From contig VWZP01010282.1 of NCBI GenBank assembly GCA_013396995.1, forward strand, positions 290,318 through 354,317: 64,000 bases of DNA, given 5' to 3'. Under the pieces are notes generated by a model. The model saw only the letters and a program-made list of their open reading frames with translations, searched no databases and had not been told where the DNA came from. Shown here in pieces: positions 1-13,069 of the stretch; within the stretch, counting starts at the first letter, position 1, and each line of letters starts with the position of its first letter. Origin of the DNA: Dicaeum eximium (taxonomy: Eukaryota > Chordata > Aves > Passeriformes > Dicaeidae). The position numbers and the translations under genes are program-made.

Positions 1-1158
1 CAGACAGGAGAGAACTAAACATCTACTTAGACCTGTAAGCTGAAGTTGTGGATGGCTCCACACTTCAAAGCAATAATTTAACCCATGACTCTAACAAGTC
101 TGCCTGCTCTATTCTCTGCTTGCCCAAGCACTGAAATGCCAGTTCAGCAGATGACCTGAACCACCCATTCCTATTCCCTGTTGACCAAAATCTAAATGAT
201 ATTTCCAGAAATGTCATATTCTTTGTGTCATTTTCTCCCTTTTCACAGCTCTTGCAAATCTCTCAGACACCTGGAACTCTTGACCAAGGACCAAATCCTT
301 CATCTCCCATAACGGCAATAAACGATCAGAATTTAGGAATAGAAGTAGGTTGCAGCTGCCACATATAATGCCACAGATAACACAGAATGGAAAAAGTCAG
401 CTTTTACAGCTTTCCTAAGAAAAGAAAAATTAACCCTTGACTTGCAGTTCTATAGTCGCCTCTTATTTGAAGCATTTTTTCTTGCAGTTATTTCCAGGAA
501 TAAAAGCTCCTTGGTTTACCCTGCTCTCACTTGCTGCCAGTTAAACTTTTAGGCCTAGTTTTAGAACTTCTGAAAAAGAAAAGTTCATCTTCCCTGAAGC
601 TGTGCATTGCCTAACAATGCCCATAATCATTTGCTCCTCATTTCATCAATTTCTACATTTATTACAGTTTTATCACGTTAGAGATAGCTAAAATATTTTT
701 TGCATGGTTGCTAGACCCTCTCTAATGTCAGAATGAAGCTGGGTATATAAAGATTTCACAGATAAGGATCACTGCATGGCTAGTACAGTCCTATTTATTT
801 CTAAGGTATTGTAGCAGCTGAGATCAGATGAGGTATTTGGGCCAGTAGGTCAAGTTTCACTGGGAAATAGGATGGTACTGTCTGTTAGGGATCCTAAGCC
901 CAAGGAAACCAGGCAGTGTACAACACTGCAAAGTGTCCCAAATGTCTTTCATAAGAGACAGAGGTGACCATCCGAAATCTTGGTTCTAACAGAGATGGCT
1001 TTTAAAAACAGAAATACTAAATTGTACTGCAGCTCCAAATGTGCACACAGACAAGCTGAAATAATAAACTTCACCAAGACCCTCAGTTGTTATTAACATC
1101 TTTACTAAGCTTCAGATAATATTCTGTTTGGAAAATACTCCATCAGTTACATCTCACA
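1..1158. other. Unannotated AT-rich non-coding sequence
   Basis: I see no gene, repeat family or RNA in this stretch. Base composition is mixed with frequent stops in all frames. A TATA-like string near 745-752 is not accompanied by any promoter or exon signal and is treated as chance in AT-rich DNA. Confidence 0.6.
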
Positions 1159-1182
1159 TGCCATTTCACATGTGAAATGGCA
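1159..1182. repeat. Perfect 24-bp palindrome with a CACATGTG centre
   Basis: The strand reads TGCCATTTCACA and is followed at once by its exact reverse complement, so both strands are identical with no spacer. The eight central bases form an E-box of the CACATGTG type, a class bound by bHLH proteins as dimers; that role is inference. A perfect 12+12 palindrome is rarer than expected by chance in a window of this size. It has no repeat-family context that I recognise. Confidence 0.85.
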
Positions 1183-2288
1183 AAAGATGGAAAAATACAT
1201 GATGCCACAACTCACAAGAAATTTTTTGGAGTAGGTGCTTTGAAGAGCCTTCTCTAGCAAGTCCCATATTTTTCCCAGCTCTGTCTTTTGGGGAGTCATG
1301 CCCACACACTGTGCTTTTTTCAGCCACTGCCAACAATGGCTCCATTCTATGACACAGAAGACCACTCACACACTGAAATGGCAACTGTCTGTACAGCATC
1401 CTCTGAGGCAGCTCAGTGAATGTCAGCTTTGTCTTGGGCTCTGCTTCTCACATAATTTCTGCTTTATTTTAATTGTACCTTAGCTACATGTACATAACTC
1501 TTTGAAACACCACATTCTAATTCTGGTTTGGGACCCTCTTTCTGGAGCCATGCAGTTGATTCCTCATGTAGGCTTGCCCAGCTTGTGAGTAATTTTAACC
1601 AAGGAAGCTTCCCAAGCTGTAGAGCTGTGCAAAGAGCAGAGTGACAACTTGGTGCACTGCAAATCTTCCTGGCACATCTATATTTTTTGTGCTCCCTTTG
1701 CTCAAATTCCTGCTGTACTCAACAATGTGATAAGGTCTTCACCAAAAAGTAAAGCAGTTTGTGAGATTACAAGCTTGGGTTATGGCATAGAGAGGATGCC
1801 TTTTGAGAAAAAAGCACTGAGAAAAAAAAGAAAAGCCACAGCTTCCATGAGAAAAGCACAAGCAACCCTCAAATTTTGACAAAAGTGCAAGAAAATCACT
1901 GTCAGTTGCTGTCCCACTTATTCTGGGTGTCAAGGATGGAGCTGGTGTGGGTTCCTCACCCAGGGAAGGGTGAGAAAACTGCAGGCCAGTACCAGAGATG
2001 TGGCTGTGGAGATGAATTGCTAAGACACAGCAGAAAAGAATAAGTCAAAACAAGCTAATTTGAGAGTCTAAACCCACAGATTTCCTCATTTGAACAAACC
2101 TTTTCATGCCAGAGCACCTAGACAGCAAATTTTATCCTGGAGAAATCTTTCTCCGATTTCATACTGATTTTTTTCTTCTTGCCCTTTTTCCCAAATAAGA
2201 GACCTTATATTCAACAGTGTCTTGGTACATACTGGTGCATATTAAGGAAAGACCAGATTCAGTTCAAATTTTTCTTGTTTACAATTTC
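1183..2288. other. Unannotated non-coding sequence
   Basis: Short open frames exist on both strands (for example 1298-1483 plus and 1147-1365 minus), but they overlap each other, have low-complexity or hydrophobic content and match no family I know. No repeat consensus was recognised. Confidence 0.55.
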
Positions 2289-2362
2289 AGGCTGAATTCT
2301 GCCCTCCAGTCCTGACTCCAACGGGAGTAACACTCCTGTAATTGAATACAGAATGCAACCCT
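2289..2362. mobile_element. Relic of a palindromic MITE-like element
   Basis: The segment starts GGCTGAATTCTGCCCTC and ends with an imperfect inverted copy (ATACAGAATGCAACCC). Between them lies a CTCCAACGGGAGTAACACTCCTGTAA core that is itself partly self-complementary. This layout is the one seen in short non-autonomous palindromic repeats common in turtles, crocodilians and birds. The copy is old, the ends are ragged and no target-site duplication is evident. The family name cannot be fixed from sequence alone. Confidence 0.5.
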
Positions 2363-3684
2363 TAGGGTTTTGGTCTGACCAGTAACAGAACTTTATGTGT
2401 GTTTAATTCATTTTTAGGTTTAGGCATTTTTTCAAATTGGGGCATAAGTTCTGCTCTCGTGTGAGGAATGAAAATAATAAAAAAAAGGCAGAAACTTATA
2501 TTTGGTTTCAGTACAGTCATGCATCCATGCATACATCCATATGTAACATGTAGAGAGAAAGAGAGGAAGGAAAGTCTGGAAGATATTATTTTTAGAGGTA
2601 TATAACCATTACACATCCTTCCTTATTGTTGAAAAAGTCTTCAAATCAATGCAGTAACAAAACATTCACTTGTTGTTTATTGATGAGGATGCTCCTGTGC
2701 CCAGCTGTAACAGGGTCCTGTTCTGAGGGAGAGAGCCTGCAGCAAACTCCCTCAGCGGCACTGGGAGCAGGATCAGGCCTTGCTGGTTTGAAGGTCACTG
2801 CATAATACATTCATATTTACAGTACTCAGCACAGAATGGCCTTTTTTGGTGGAGGTTTTGCTTTCCTGTAAGATTTGTATTGTGAAAATATGACAATATT
2901 TAGGGTGGGGTAAAATATACCTGAAGAAAGAAATTACTATGGTCATAAGGAAGGATATTTTCAGTAAGGAACCTGGCCTACTTATGTCTGTGCATGGATC
3001 AGTAATAACCAACCTCCTCCTGGAATGCTGAATTAATTCCCAAAGCACCAGTAAACCCTAAATTTTCAAAGTTTTGCCAGGCCAAGGGAAAGGGGGTACT
3101 GCACCAAATCGGAAAGCAAAATTGAGGTAGAGAGATAAAAAGAGCAGAGATAATGTAAAAAGAGACCTCAGAGACAAACAATAATTTAGAACAAAACCCA
3201 AAATAACACTACTTTGATTTTTACTCTAAAAAACACATCAGAAGGCTTGCACCAGTGCCAGTCTGGAGAGGCAAGGAACGGGGAAGTTCTTTGCAAATTA
3301 TGGTATCAGTACAACAGACAAAATGTTAGGACATTTTAGCAGATGGGGATTAGAAGAAATTGCAAAGGTGAGACCAAGTTGTCTGAAAACTGATATGTGA
3401 AGCACAGTAATGGTGCTTTGGTTTAAAGCATCCACAGAGGCAGAGAAACAAAATGTCATTAATGCAACATTGATCTTCACTAAAGTTCCTATGGTGCTAG
3501 TTGTTGCAGGTCTGGAAATTTATTTCCGTGGCAGGGAAAGACATAGAGACTGTAACAAAATATCAGTATCATATGGGAAGAAGATCAAGATTAACTTTTG
3601 TACAGCAGTCATGCCCCAAAATCTTTTATAGTTGTTAGATCACATCAATGTGTATATGGATAACACAGCCAGTTGATACAGTGT
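2363..3684. other. Unannotated sequence with a possible element end
   Basis: Mostly plain AT-rich DNA. A purine-only tract covers about 2552-2575. At 2765-2779 the string GAGCAGGATCAGGCC matches the right end of the palindromic element family, but no matching left end was found, so it is not annotated separately. No coding region is supported. Confidence 0.5.
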
Positions 3685-4330
3685 GACTGGATTTTCAACA
3701 GACTTTTAACAAAATCCCTCACCAAAGACTCTTAGAGAAACAAAAACTTGAAGATTAGTCATGGGCTAAATGGAAGGTTTTCCTCAGGATTAGCAACTGG
3801 TGAAAAGAAGGGAAACAAAGGGAAACAGTAAGTGGTCAGTTTTCACAGAGAAGGACAGTCACTGACAGAATTCCACTGGACAGCACTCTCGGGATTCTGC
3901 TGTTCATTGTATTCATAAATTATCTGGAAAATGTTAAGTAGTGAGTTCTCACTTTGCAGTTTATGAGAATGATTCAGGATTAAATCTATGATGCAAAGTG
4001 TTATGGAAATGACTTAACAATAAAAATAACAAATGGAATAAAGGGTAAAAACTTGGAGGTAAACAGCCTTAATATATACAGGAGGAGACATCTCAGGAGA
4101 TTTTAGATGACTGTGAGCCTATTGGCAGTGCCAGAACAATTCTATTGACAACAAAAGGCAAGGAGGGAGTTAGGAGCTACCAGAAGAAGAATAAAAGAAA
4201 GAAAATATCATTATACTTGTGTATAAGTCTCTGGTACATGCATACCCAGCGCTCCATGTGCAGCTGGGGTGAACAGCATTGAGGAACACCAAACAGTTTC
4301 TGAGAGAGAAAGACTGAACATGTCTCTGAG
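3685..4330 (+). mobile_element. CR1 LINE relic, reverse-transcriptase region
   Basis: This is a decayed part of the reverse-transcriptase ORF of a CR1-type non-LTR retrotransposon. At 3891-3935 one frame reads GILLFIVFINYLENV, matching the conserved CR1 block that follows the YADD-upstream glycine-rich turn (family form close to GPVLFNIFINDLEN). Just upstream, GACTGGATTTTCAACAGACTT corresponds to the family's phenylalanine-rich 'F..AFD' stretch. Near 4219-4269 another frame reads VYKSLVHAYPALHVQLG, a worn copy of the LYKSLVRPxLEYC block. The motifs occur in family order on the plus strand, but stops and frameshifts separate them, so no protein can be made. Both ends are truncated; no 3' end repeat is seen here. 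Confidence 0.85.
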
Positions 4331-5813
4331 AGTCTCAAATATGACTTTTGTGCAATTGGTGATAATTTCACAGCCTGCAAACTGAGCCTAGTGTAAAACC
4401 ACCCTTCTTATACATCCTGTAGAGATTCTGAGCATTACAGCCAACATGATATGCTCAGGACATATCTGTTCCCATGAGGAATAACCATCAAGTTAGTGCT
4501 CTATCAACTAATCCTTTCTGGGAAGAGCTGGCTTTACTGTGTGTGTTGTATGGGTGGTTTGTGTCAGCAGAGCTGCACTTTGTTGAGCAGTGTATAACTA
4601 CACACTGCTGTCCAGGAAAATTATGCTGTCAGCATGGTGATCCTGCCAAGTTCCTGGGGGGATTCCCTTGCATCTCCTCATGCTTCCAGGGCATCCCTAT
4701 GGCTCCATGTCAGGAAAATTTAAGCAGTGGCTGCAGTGGACTCCCTGAGATCTGTTTGAGGCAGGAATTGCTAAAGGCTTTTCCACAGCAGATGCTGTGC
4801 AGTTTTACAGAATCCAATCCTACATATTCCTCCATGTATGTGAGCACATCCAGCTGGGTGTGCATGTGCACTGATACCCCTGCATGGCCAATAGAGACAT
4901 TCAATACGAGATGGATTTATAGTTGTCTAATTGTTAAAATCATACCATGTGCAGTAAATCCTTTTGCTAAGTCAGATTAAAGGTGCTGTTACTCATGGCA
5001 ATGTAATACTATCTATAATTTCTGTGTTAAACTTGACATTATAAATCCTTTAATCTGAGTATTTAAAAGCTGTTCTATGGCTCATTTTTCAAACAGCATT
5101 CCAGTTAACACATTTACTGCTAATGAACCACTAACTTGTTCTTTCTTTCTTGGATAAATGCTGTTGACCAACATTATTATTTGCTCGTCAAATAATTATT
5201 TTTTTTGCTTTTTAATTTAATTGCTTCAATAAAAATATACACCAATAATGCATTTTTAATTACACTTCCCAGGTGACCTATGCAAAAAGAGGTTTTATAA
5301 TGAAGCCACAATAATTAGCCTGTCACAGTCCAGTTTGGGGCTATTGTGTAGTTGTCCTTTCCATGGTTCACCTTAGCCTGACTGGAATTCTAAAAGCCTT
5401 ATATATTATCTCCCATAACACTTAGAAATGTATTAAAAATGTGCTCAGTACTGGCAGAAGCAGGCTTTCTAATTATTGTCAACCATTTCCAGTATGACGT
5501 GGTAGATTCCCTTGAGAACTGAAACAACAGCCCACTCCAGGATTTGTAATAGGCCCTAGAGCCTAAGTAGTTGTAGACAGAGCTGTTTCCCTCAGGATAG
5601 ATAATTGGTTTACATAGCAGCTCCACATCTGAACTAAATCTGGTTTTTCCTATTGTCATTTCCCTGTTAAATATACATAATTATTTGGGGGTATTAAATA
5701 CAATGTGGCTGACTACTTAATAGCAGAATAATTTGCATGAGCTACTTTACCTGGGATGCTAATAACTGTTATCACCCTACATTTCCATGCATAAATGATA
5801 AATATTATTAAGG
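4331..5813. other. Unannotated sequence containing a 168-codon open frame
   Basis: An open frame runs at 4474-4980 (plus). It is cysteine- and proline-rich in places but shows no domain, signal peptide or repeat that I recognise, and its length is within what chance gives in a window this long. The 5000-5800 part is very AT-rich with several TAATTA and AATTAT strings and an ATTTGCAT octamer at 5731-5738. This is compatible with a conserved regulatory block, but that cannot be judged without alignment. Confidence 0.5.
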
Positions 5814-5882
5814 TGAAATTCTGTAGTCCTTAATCAAGAACACCTTTCACTGAAGCCACTGGGAGTTTTGCTCAATTAAATA
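5814..5882. mobile_element. Probable palindromic MITE-like relic
   Basis: The sequence TGTAGTCCTTAATCAAGAAC is followed by ACTGAAGCCACTGGGAGTTTTG and CTCAATTAA. The outer pieces are imperfect reverse complements (TTAATCAAG versus CTCAATTAA), and the centre carries the 'ACTGAAGCCACTGGGAGT' phrase typical of short palindromic repeats in sauropsid genomes. The copy is incomplete and diverged, so boundaries are approximate. Confidence 0.45.
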
Positions 5883-8800
5883 TTGCAAAACATATCTCTC
5901 AGTTTGTTGAAAGTAAGATATCATCATTAAGATATCCTACCTAATGTTTTCATTGGTCAGCTTATTAAATGAGTATTAATGTTATGTACAGGTATAACCA
6001 ACACTGTAGGGTGCTGATCTTTTATTATCAGTTTATAAACCACTTTTATGAAATGCTCAATTAGCAGAATTAATGGTTAAGAGACAAATATATTTACTGT
6101 CAATGGAAATAACCTGATTCTAGCAACTACATATCCTGAGTTGCTATAAAGAGAAGAGACACAGTGAGTTTATTTTTAAAATGCATTTCACTTTAAGCTT
6201 GCAAATCTAGGAGCAGTATGTACAGAACAATTGTAAAAGAAATCAAGGCACTTCAATAGTCATGGTCTCTTCCTTTAACAAAGGATGTTTTACTATTTGA
6301 TATAAGAAAGAAAACAATTGCAGATCATTTGAATAAAACTTATTTGCTCACTGCTTTTCAAGGAACGTAAAATCCTGAGTCTGCAAGTACGAAGTACTTC
6401 AGAAATTCAGGATGTTCGGAAATCACAGGATTACATCCTAATCCTTGTGGTTAAATGTGATATCCAGCTGTGCAATGCAGTTAGAGATTTCATGTCTTTG
6501 ACACTAAATTTGGTCATGTTGGAGTTGAAGGACCCTAACAACAAGATTTATCCTGCATTCCCTATTTGTCCTCTCATTTTAGTCAGTATCCTGGGTGCAT
6601 AAAAATTATTATTATGCCTGTAGCTTTTTATCTGATATACACAAGAACTTAAAATACCACATATATTTCTAGTGCACATCATTCAGCACCAGCTCAAAAA
6701 TCACATGGATGTTATGATTTCAAAAGCACTGCTTTGTCACTCTTTCTGTCTGATATTAAAATGTTGTTGCTAGACATTTTCTGTCCCTGAAAGGAAAAAA
6801 TTTCAGAAAAAGAAACAGTAGGAAATCAATTCACAAGAGTGGTCAAAATGTGATACGCTGAAGTTTACAATTCTTTGTAGAAATACCTAGGGATATTTCG
6901 TCTCATAAGAGGTACAGGTCAGACCCTGCACACCATGACCATTGCCATTGATTTCAGTGTATAGAGCCAGTGGCTCCAACTCTACAAAATACTCAAGTCC
7001 TTGTAAAAAGCTACTAAAGCATAGCAAAACCATTAAGCATGGGCTTAGCTTTAAATTTATGCTCCAGTTAAATGGAAGGCAAAAGGATCTAAGTCTGCAT
7101 TTGCCCACTACCAAGAAGTTCTTGTGCCCAAAACAAAGCACTGTATTGTGCTGGGAGAGGCAGCTCCTCTCCACCAAGACTGATGTGGCTTGTTCCAGAG
7201 ATACAGCTGTCAAACTTCAGTAGTTTAATGAACAGTAAGCTGTATTTTTAAAACAAATCTTAGACTAAAACGAATATGCCTAACATGCACAAATATGACA
7301 TGGCATATGTTTTATGTGTAAGAAGACTGAATTTCTTAGAAGAGGAGAAAGGATGAATAAAAAAATCAGTCATGTGAGTTGTCAAATATAACCTTTTGGC
7401 ATTCTAATAAACTGTTGCTTGGATAGAAATATCAAGCTATTACTAATGGCTATTAATGTGTACATGCTTCATGTAATTTTATAGTATCTTATTTTAATAT
7501 CTGTAATTGTAATGAATTGCAATTTAGGAAGGAAACAATTTTCATTTACTTTATATAACATAATTATGGACCAAATTAACCCCACACTAGTCTTAATTAC
7601 ATTTAGTTTCATTTGGCTGATCAAGCAATTAATGTGCCACTGTATTTTGGAAGTAAAAACCAAGTTGTTATGGTCTGTCTTCAAAAAACATGTACTCATC
7701 TCAAATGTAGCCACTGTGTAAAACTGTCCTTTGGAATATTTTTTTCCTTGGTTTACTGTACATCCGTGTGTTGCAGCACAAGAATGTGAGTATAATGAGG
7801 CCCTTCTGCACCTGGGGTCCTGTTATACTATGCTGCTTAATAATCTTCTCTTCATGGCACCCTTTATCTTCTGTTCTCAGATTGTACTTGTACTTTTCTC
7901 TCTTAATTGGGAACTAATTTTAATTTTGCCATTAGATACTATAAAAAAGCCCACATATAAACTTGTGATTTCCTCAAGCCTCTGTACTGTCACTCAGCCT
8001 TTTTTTTTGAAGTCAGGGCTGGAACTAGCTCTTTTTGCTCTTCTGGCTAAAGAATAGCAGAGGGAGAATATTTTTAAAAGCCAAGACTAGAAAACCCATA
8101 AAATATTGAGCTGCATACTGATGTTCATATTCGGGTTTTCCTCGGCACTCCAGTGAAATCAATGCCAGCAGAATGCAGCATGAAAACAGTGTAATGGCTT
8201 TAGGATCTGACCCATTAGCATTTAGTACTATCTATCAGTGTGTCTAATCCTTTTCAACTAATTTAGAGAGAAAACAGCCTTTTGCAATATAGGTATGTTG
8301 TGAATCTAATTGGGGTAGTACAGGGTAATTTAAGCACAGTTCATAAGCAGGGACATTCTCACAACAACACAGGCACTGTATTATCTATTTATGAGGATTT
8401 GGAGGTGCTTTCAGAAATCAAGTGACTCATGTCATAGCAATAGCTTTATGTTATTTTCAAAATTTGAAAAAGAAATTACTATTCCCACAGCCTTCACATT
8501 TCTCAATGGAAAACAGCAGTACATTTAATAAAACAGCATTTCATTTATGCTGCTTTTTTTAGAGATAATTTTTGTAGTTTAGTGACTTAGAGGTGATTTT
8601 CAGCAGCTTTCTTCCATGTAGAGGGTGGATGAAGCAGGTCTACACAAAACCATACTATTTAGCTTGAGAGTGCATGGTGTTCTACTGGGATTAAGTCTTT
8701 GCTGGACCTCAGGAAAATCTGGGTCTTAATGTACTCTTCAGCTACTTCAGTCAAACTCTAACACTTTTTTAACTGAAGCAATTCAAAGTCATTTTTAAAG

Positions 8801-9100
8801 CTTTTTTTAGTGTCCTTAACAGCAATTCTGAGAAAGCAATGGCTTTACACTTCCTTTTGCTCCAGATAATGCTCAAAGCTAAATTTCTCTCCCTGAAGAA
8901 CATTAGTCAAACTGACTTTGTAGGGTTCTTTACATGACTAAAATGAATTGGATTTGACCTTTCATTTTTGACTGGTCTGGATGACAATCATCAGGAATAT
9001 CATATTATATTCATGTCAAAAGCAGAAAGATATTCCCCCCACCTCACTCTTAGTAGCAGGAAAGACAGCTCTCTTTTATTTCCCCCTATGTATCCACTGT
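5883..9100. other. Unannotated AT-rich non-coding sequence
   Basis: No gene or clear repeat is supported. Around 8130-8215 the phrase CCAGTGAAATCAATGCCAG and the terminal AGGATCTGACCC resemble the palindromic element family, and 6915-6965 contains a similar GCCATTGATTTCAGTG, but neither shows a convincing pair of inverted ends. Short frames such as 7731-8057 (plus) look like chance. Confidence 0.5.
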
Positions 9101-12100
9101 AAATTCTCACCTTAACAGCTTTATGAACATTTGGACAGAAGGAATGTCGAAGCATCTGTAGCCGTGTGTTTCATCAAGATTTTCCTGCATTTCCCCTGTT
9201 GGAACTGGCCCATCAGTCCTGCTTCTACTCAACAGTGTGCCCAAAGCTGTTCCCAGCTGATATGGGTCAGCTCCTGCCCAGTCAGGGTAATGGGCTGCAC
9301 ATACCACAGCTTGCAGCAGTTTGTCCTGCTCATGCAAATAGTCTAACCAGGTCACCTCATTGGTGCTCAGCTGATAAAGCTCAAAGGCTGATGTAGACAA
9401 TGCTTAGCAAATGATAAAAGTAAATCTGGCATAAAGTCACTCATGACTTCTCAACTGCAGGAGAAACCAATCTCTCCAAGATAGAGATAAACTCTGTATC
9501 AATTGGATGACACGGCAGCTTTTTGAGAATCAGGGGTCAGAGTGAAGTGTATCTTCCTGCACGTTGATTTGGGTCAGATCATGTGGAGTGTGGATCATGA
9601 TCAAGTGAAGATGGAGAAGTCTGGTCCTTCAGGAATAGCCTGATCAATTGGGATAAACTCAAAAGGAATTTTGCTGTTGCTTTCACCAGTATGGGAATTT
9701 TACTCCCACACGAAGCTTCGTGCAGTTAGAAACAGATGTTAAAGATGGAATTGATTATACCTAGTTTTTCTCTCAATTCTCTGTAGCAATATTTCAAAAC
9801 CAAAAGACGGCAGCATTTCCTAATGCTGCCATATACTAAATTTAAGGGAAATTTATATAGCAAAGTGATACAATCTGAGGTCTAAGTACACTCATTATCA
9901 GAGAAGAACACAGTAAAATGAATTGCAATTGGTGTCGTATATTTTTTCAATGAAAAGAAAATGTACTGACTACTGAGAGAAGAGCATTTCTTTTCATTTC
10001 CATTGCAAACAGCTGAACTATTGTCCTGTACCTCTTACTGAAATAAGTAGTCCAGATGTGGAAAAATACAGGATTTTTAGCTGCATTTTTCAGCTGGTTA
10101 AAAAACTTTTGTATGTTTACAGTGATTTTATTTTCAAAGCACTGCTCTGTAGTTTTTAAATGATTAACCGCAATGAAGCCCAGTCTTGGCACTTCCTGCA
10201 AAACCTGTTGGACACAGAGATCATTTCTGAAGAGGAAAGAGCAGAGTGGTGAGTGAACAGTCCAAGTGCAATCAGCCTTGAGCAGGAAAACGGGGTAATG
10301 GCTCCATGTGGCAGCCTGAATATGCTTCCCCAGTTGTTCCACAGCATGTAGAACATGCATCAGTAACTACTCAAACTTCCAATAAACTAATCCAGCTTTC
10401 TTTGTAACAATTGGTGAAGCTGCAATACCCCCCTGCACTACCACCACGTGGAGTGATGGCAGTGGGAATGCCACAATGCCACACTGCTTTCAGGCTCTCT
10501 TTGCTATCCAGAGCTATCAGGGAAATGACACTTAGGGATTGGATTGACTCCTCTGTATTGTACCAAAAAACTGCACCAGAGGTAATAAAGGAGAAAAACT
10601 AACACAGAAAAATAAAGCTATTCTGAAAAATTGCTTTTAACATCCTAAGAAAAGATAGCACAATCAAATTCTGATTTAGAACCATCTCCTAATATTCTTC
10701 CAAGCTAGAAAGTATCTTTAGGTCTGTTAGGGAAAACTAACATGTTGTCAACTACCTTCTCTTATTTGCAAGATGTCATTCTAATACAGCCTCCTACTGT
10801 TTATTTCAGAGGAGATTGAAGAGCATCCTAAATAGTATTAAACTACAACTGGAAAAACAATTATTACATACATTTAATTTTACACTATTCTTGATTTTTT
10901 AAAATTTTAGTTTTAGTTTACACTCTGTACATAACACATTTGTTCATTAGTTTGCAGAAGTCAGTCACTCAGTTTGATTCCTCCACTCAGTCATTGGTGA
11001 AAATTATCCAATGTTCTACTCTATTTCACACTCAAAGCACTTCCATTATGGTTGGATAATGGTTGTACCATCAATAAAGAGTATGAATCCAGTTATGTGG
11101 AGACCTCGGCTTAACCTTTCCATATGCTATTGATATTTATAGAGCTTCTGACATAATCAATTAGTCTGAAAACTGGCACTCGTGGAAGGTAAACCCATAT
11201 AAAGGAACCATTGCATCTGCATTTTCATTAACCTTTCAGATAAGTATGTAGAAAATAAAGACAAATATATACCATACATAATGAACACTAATCCCCCAAA
11301 TTTTCTAATGATATTGCAGATCAAGAATAAACTTGTTTAGAGCTATTGTGATTGCTTAGTTCTGCAGCTGCTTTCATGAGTGTTTTAATCTTCAGCCAGA
11401 CATCTAGAAACACTGTGAAAGTGAAATGAGCTTAGCTGACTCTCGTATGATACTCCTCTGAAACTAGTGCTGAATTTAAAGTCAGATGCAAATCCCAGTT
11501 TCATATGGTATTTGAAGGCAGTTGTTAAGAGTTGACATCGCATAGACATGATCTAGGAAATATTAGACACACTACATACAAGTTTCAGGGGAATATGTAA
11601 GCAAGCTGGTTTTGATATGTGGAGATATCTGTCCCTGGAAGAGGAGCTGGAACAACTGAGCTGGCCTGATTGTGGTTCATGAGAATTTGTACTCCCTTTC
11701 CACTGAAACACTGCAGAAGTACACTTTTGCTCTGCTGGAAGACTTACACTGTTAAACACCTGGTTTTTGTACTCTTTTGATGGTTCAGAAAACAAGCCAT
11801 GTATTTCAGTCCTTCTCTAGAATAAAGATTTAGTCATAATGGAAATATTTTCATCTTGAGAGAACAAGTCGTATCTAATTATTAATTAAAACATTACTAC
11901 AGTAGATTAGTTTTCCTGATCTGTATGTTTCACTCTACTAATGCAAGTCGGAAGGAAGAGATTTCTGAAGAAATTAGTAGAAGAGCTGAAAAGGAAAACA
12001 AGTCCTTGGTGTTATCAGTGTTAAATCCACAGGACAGGTTCTGGGCATCTCAGTAATGACAGCCATGCCTGGTTGGGCTAGCCTTGAAAGAAGTCAAAAG

Positions 12101-13046
12101 GATCACTTCCCCAAAGAGTGCAAATTCTTCCCTACTTCAAGAAGAGTGTGGCAGGTACAGCAGAAGAGCAGTACAGAGGTGTCTAGGCCGGCTTGAGGAA
12201 AGGACCATATGAGAAGCTACGACCATTTCTGCTATCACCCTTTGGGATTTACAGCTGGATCCAGCTATAGTAACCAGTGAGGTTAGCATTCACTGCTGAG
12301 CACAGTGCTCACCTCTCCTTGGACCCAAGCCATGTGAATTACTTAGGGAGACTTAGACAGATGGGGTGAGGTTCTCCCTGCTGCAGCTGAAAAAGAAAAT
12401 TCACACAGACTTCAAAGGGGACAGATTTTCCTCAGTCACCAAAGGATGTTGGGTTCCTCATAATAATACCTTTACATATGCATAAGTACAGGCTAAAGAA
12501 AAATAGAATAGATTATATGTAAGGGAGAAAATGTCCTCTGAGCCTGGTTATTTAGTACAAATTGTTTGGTGTGACTGGGATGTTTGCAACAGCAATCACT
12601 TTTGGTTGTAGGACTACATGGCAAGGCATTCTGGTGAAAGGAGTGAAATTAATTCATTAATTAAATAGATATATGGCTTTTACATTTGAATAGTTGGGCT
12701 GGAAAATGTAGTAGATGGAAGGCTTTTTAACTCATAAGATGGTGTGGTAGAAATGAAGGCCTTATTTTAGCAGTCTGATGGGTTTTTGTTTCAAATCCCA
12801 TCTTATGCATTTAGTGCAGCTCTAGACTTTTATTAAAATGGGAAAATATATTGTTTATAAAGGGTACTCTTGACAAATAGTAACCAAAGGAAGGTGCAAA
12901 AAATGTATTGTTTCCATAATCAGAGATACACTATAAAACAGAATAAAGTGATAAATACAGAGTGCCATTGTTTGTTGTTGTTATCTGTCTGTGCCCAGTG
13001 GCAAGAAAGTCTAAATGACTTACAAAGAAATTTTTAATAAAAGAAC
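9101..13046. other. Unannotated non-coding sequence
   Basis: Open frames at 9107-9400 (minus, 97 codons) and 9947-10360 (minus, 137 codons) were examined and match no known protein that I can recognise. No splice-flanked conserved frame is obvious. A palindromic GATCATGATC lies at 9593-9602. The rest is repeat-poor AT-rich DNA. Confidence 0.5.
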
Positions 13047-13069
13047 AAAAAAAAAAAAAAGAAAAAAAA
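13047..13069 (+). repeat. Poly-A tract (A14 then G then A8)
   Basis: Fourteen A residues are followed by one G and eight more A. An AATAAA lies just upstream at 13036-13041, so the tract could be the tail of an old retroposed transcript. Upstream sequence shows no recognisable gene body, and I found no flanking target-site duplication. A simple A-rich tract is the safer reading. Confidence 0.6.

Noticed and set aside
4474..4980. Plus-strand open frame of 168 codons
   Set aside because: No domain or family resemblance, no splice or promoter context; length is within chance for this much sequence.
9947..10360. Minus-strand open frame of 137 codons
   Set aside because: Sequence not recognisable, no supporting signals, and AT-rich flanks give no sign of an exon.
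13036..13069. Processed pseudogene tail (AATAAA plus poly-A)
   Set aside because: No gene body upstream and no target-site duplication could be seen.
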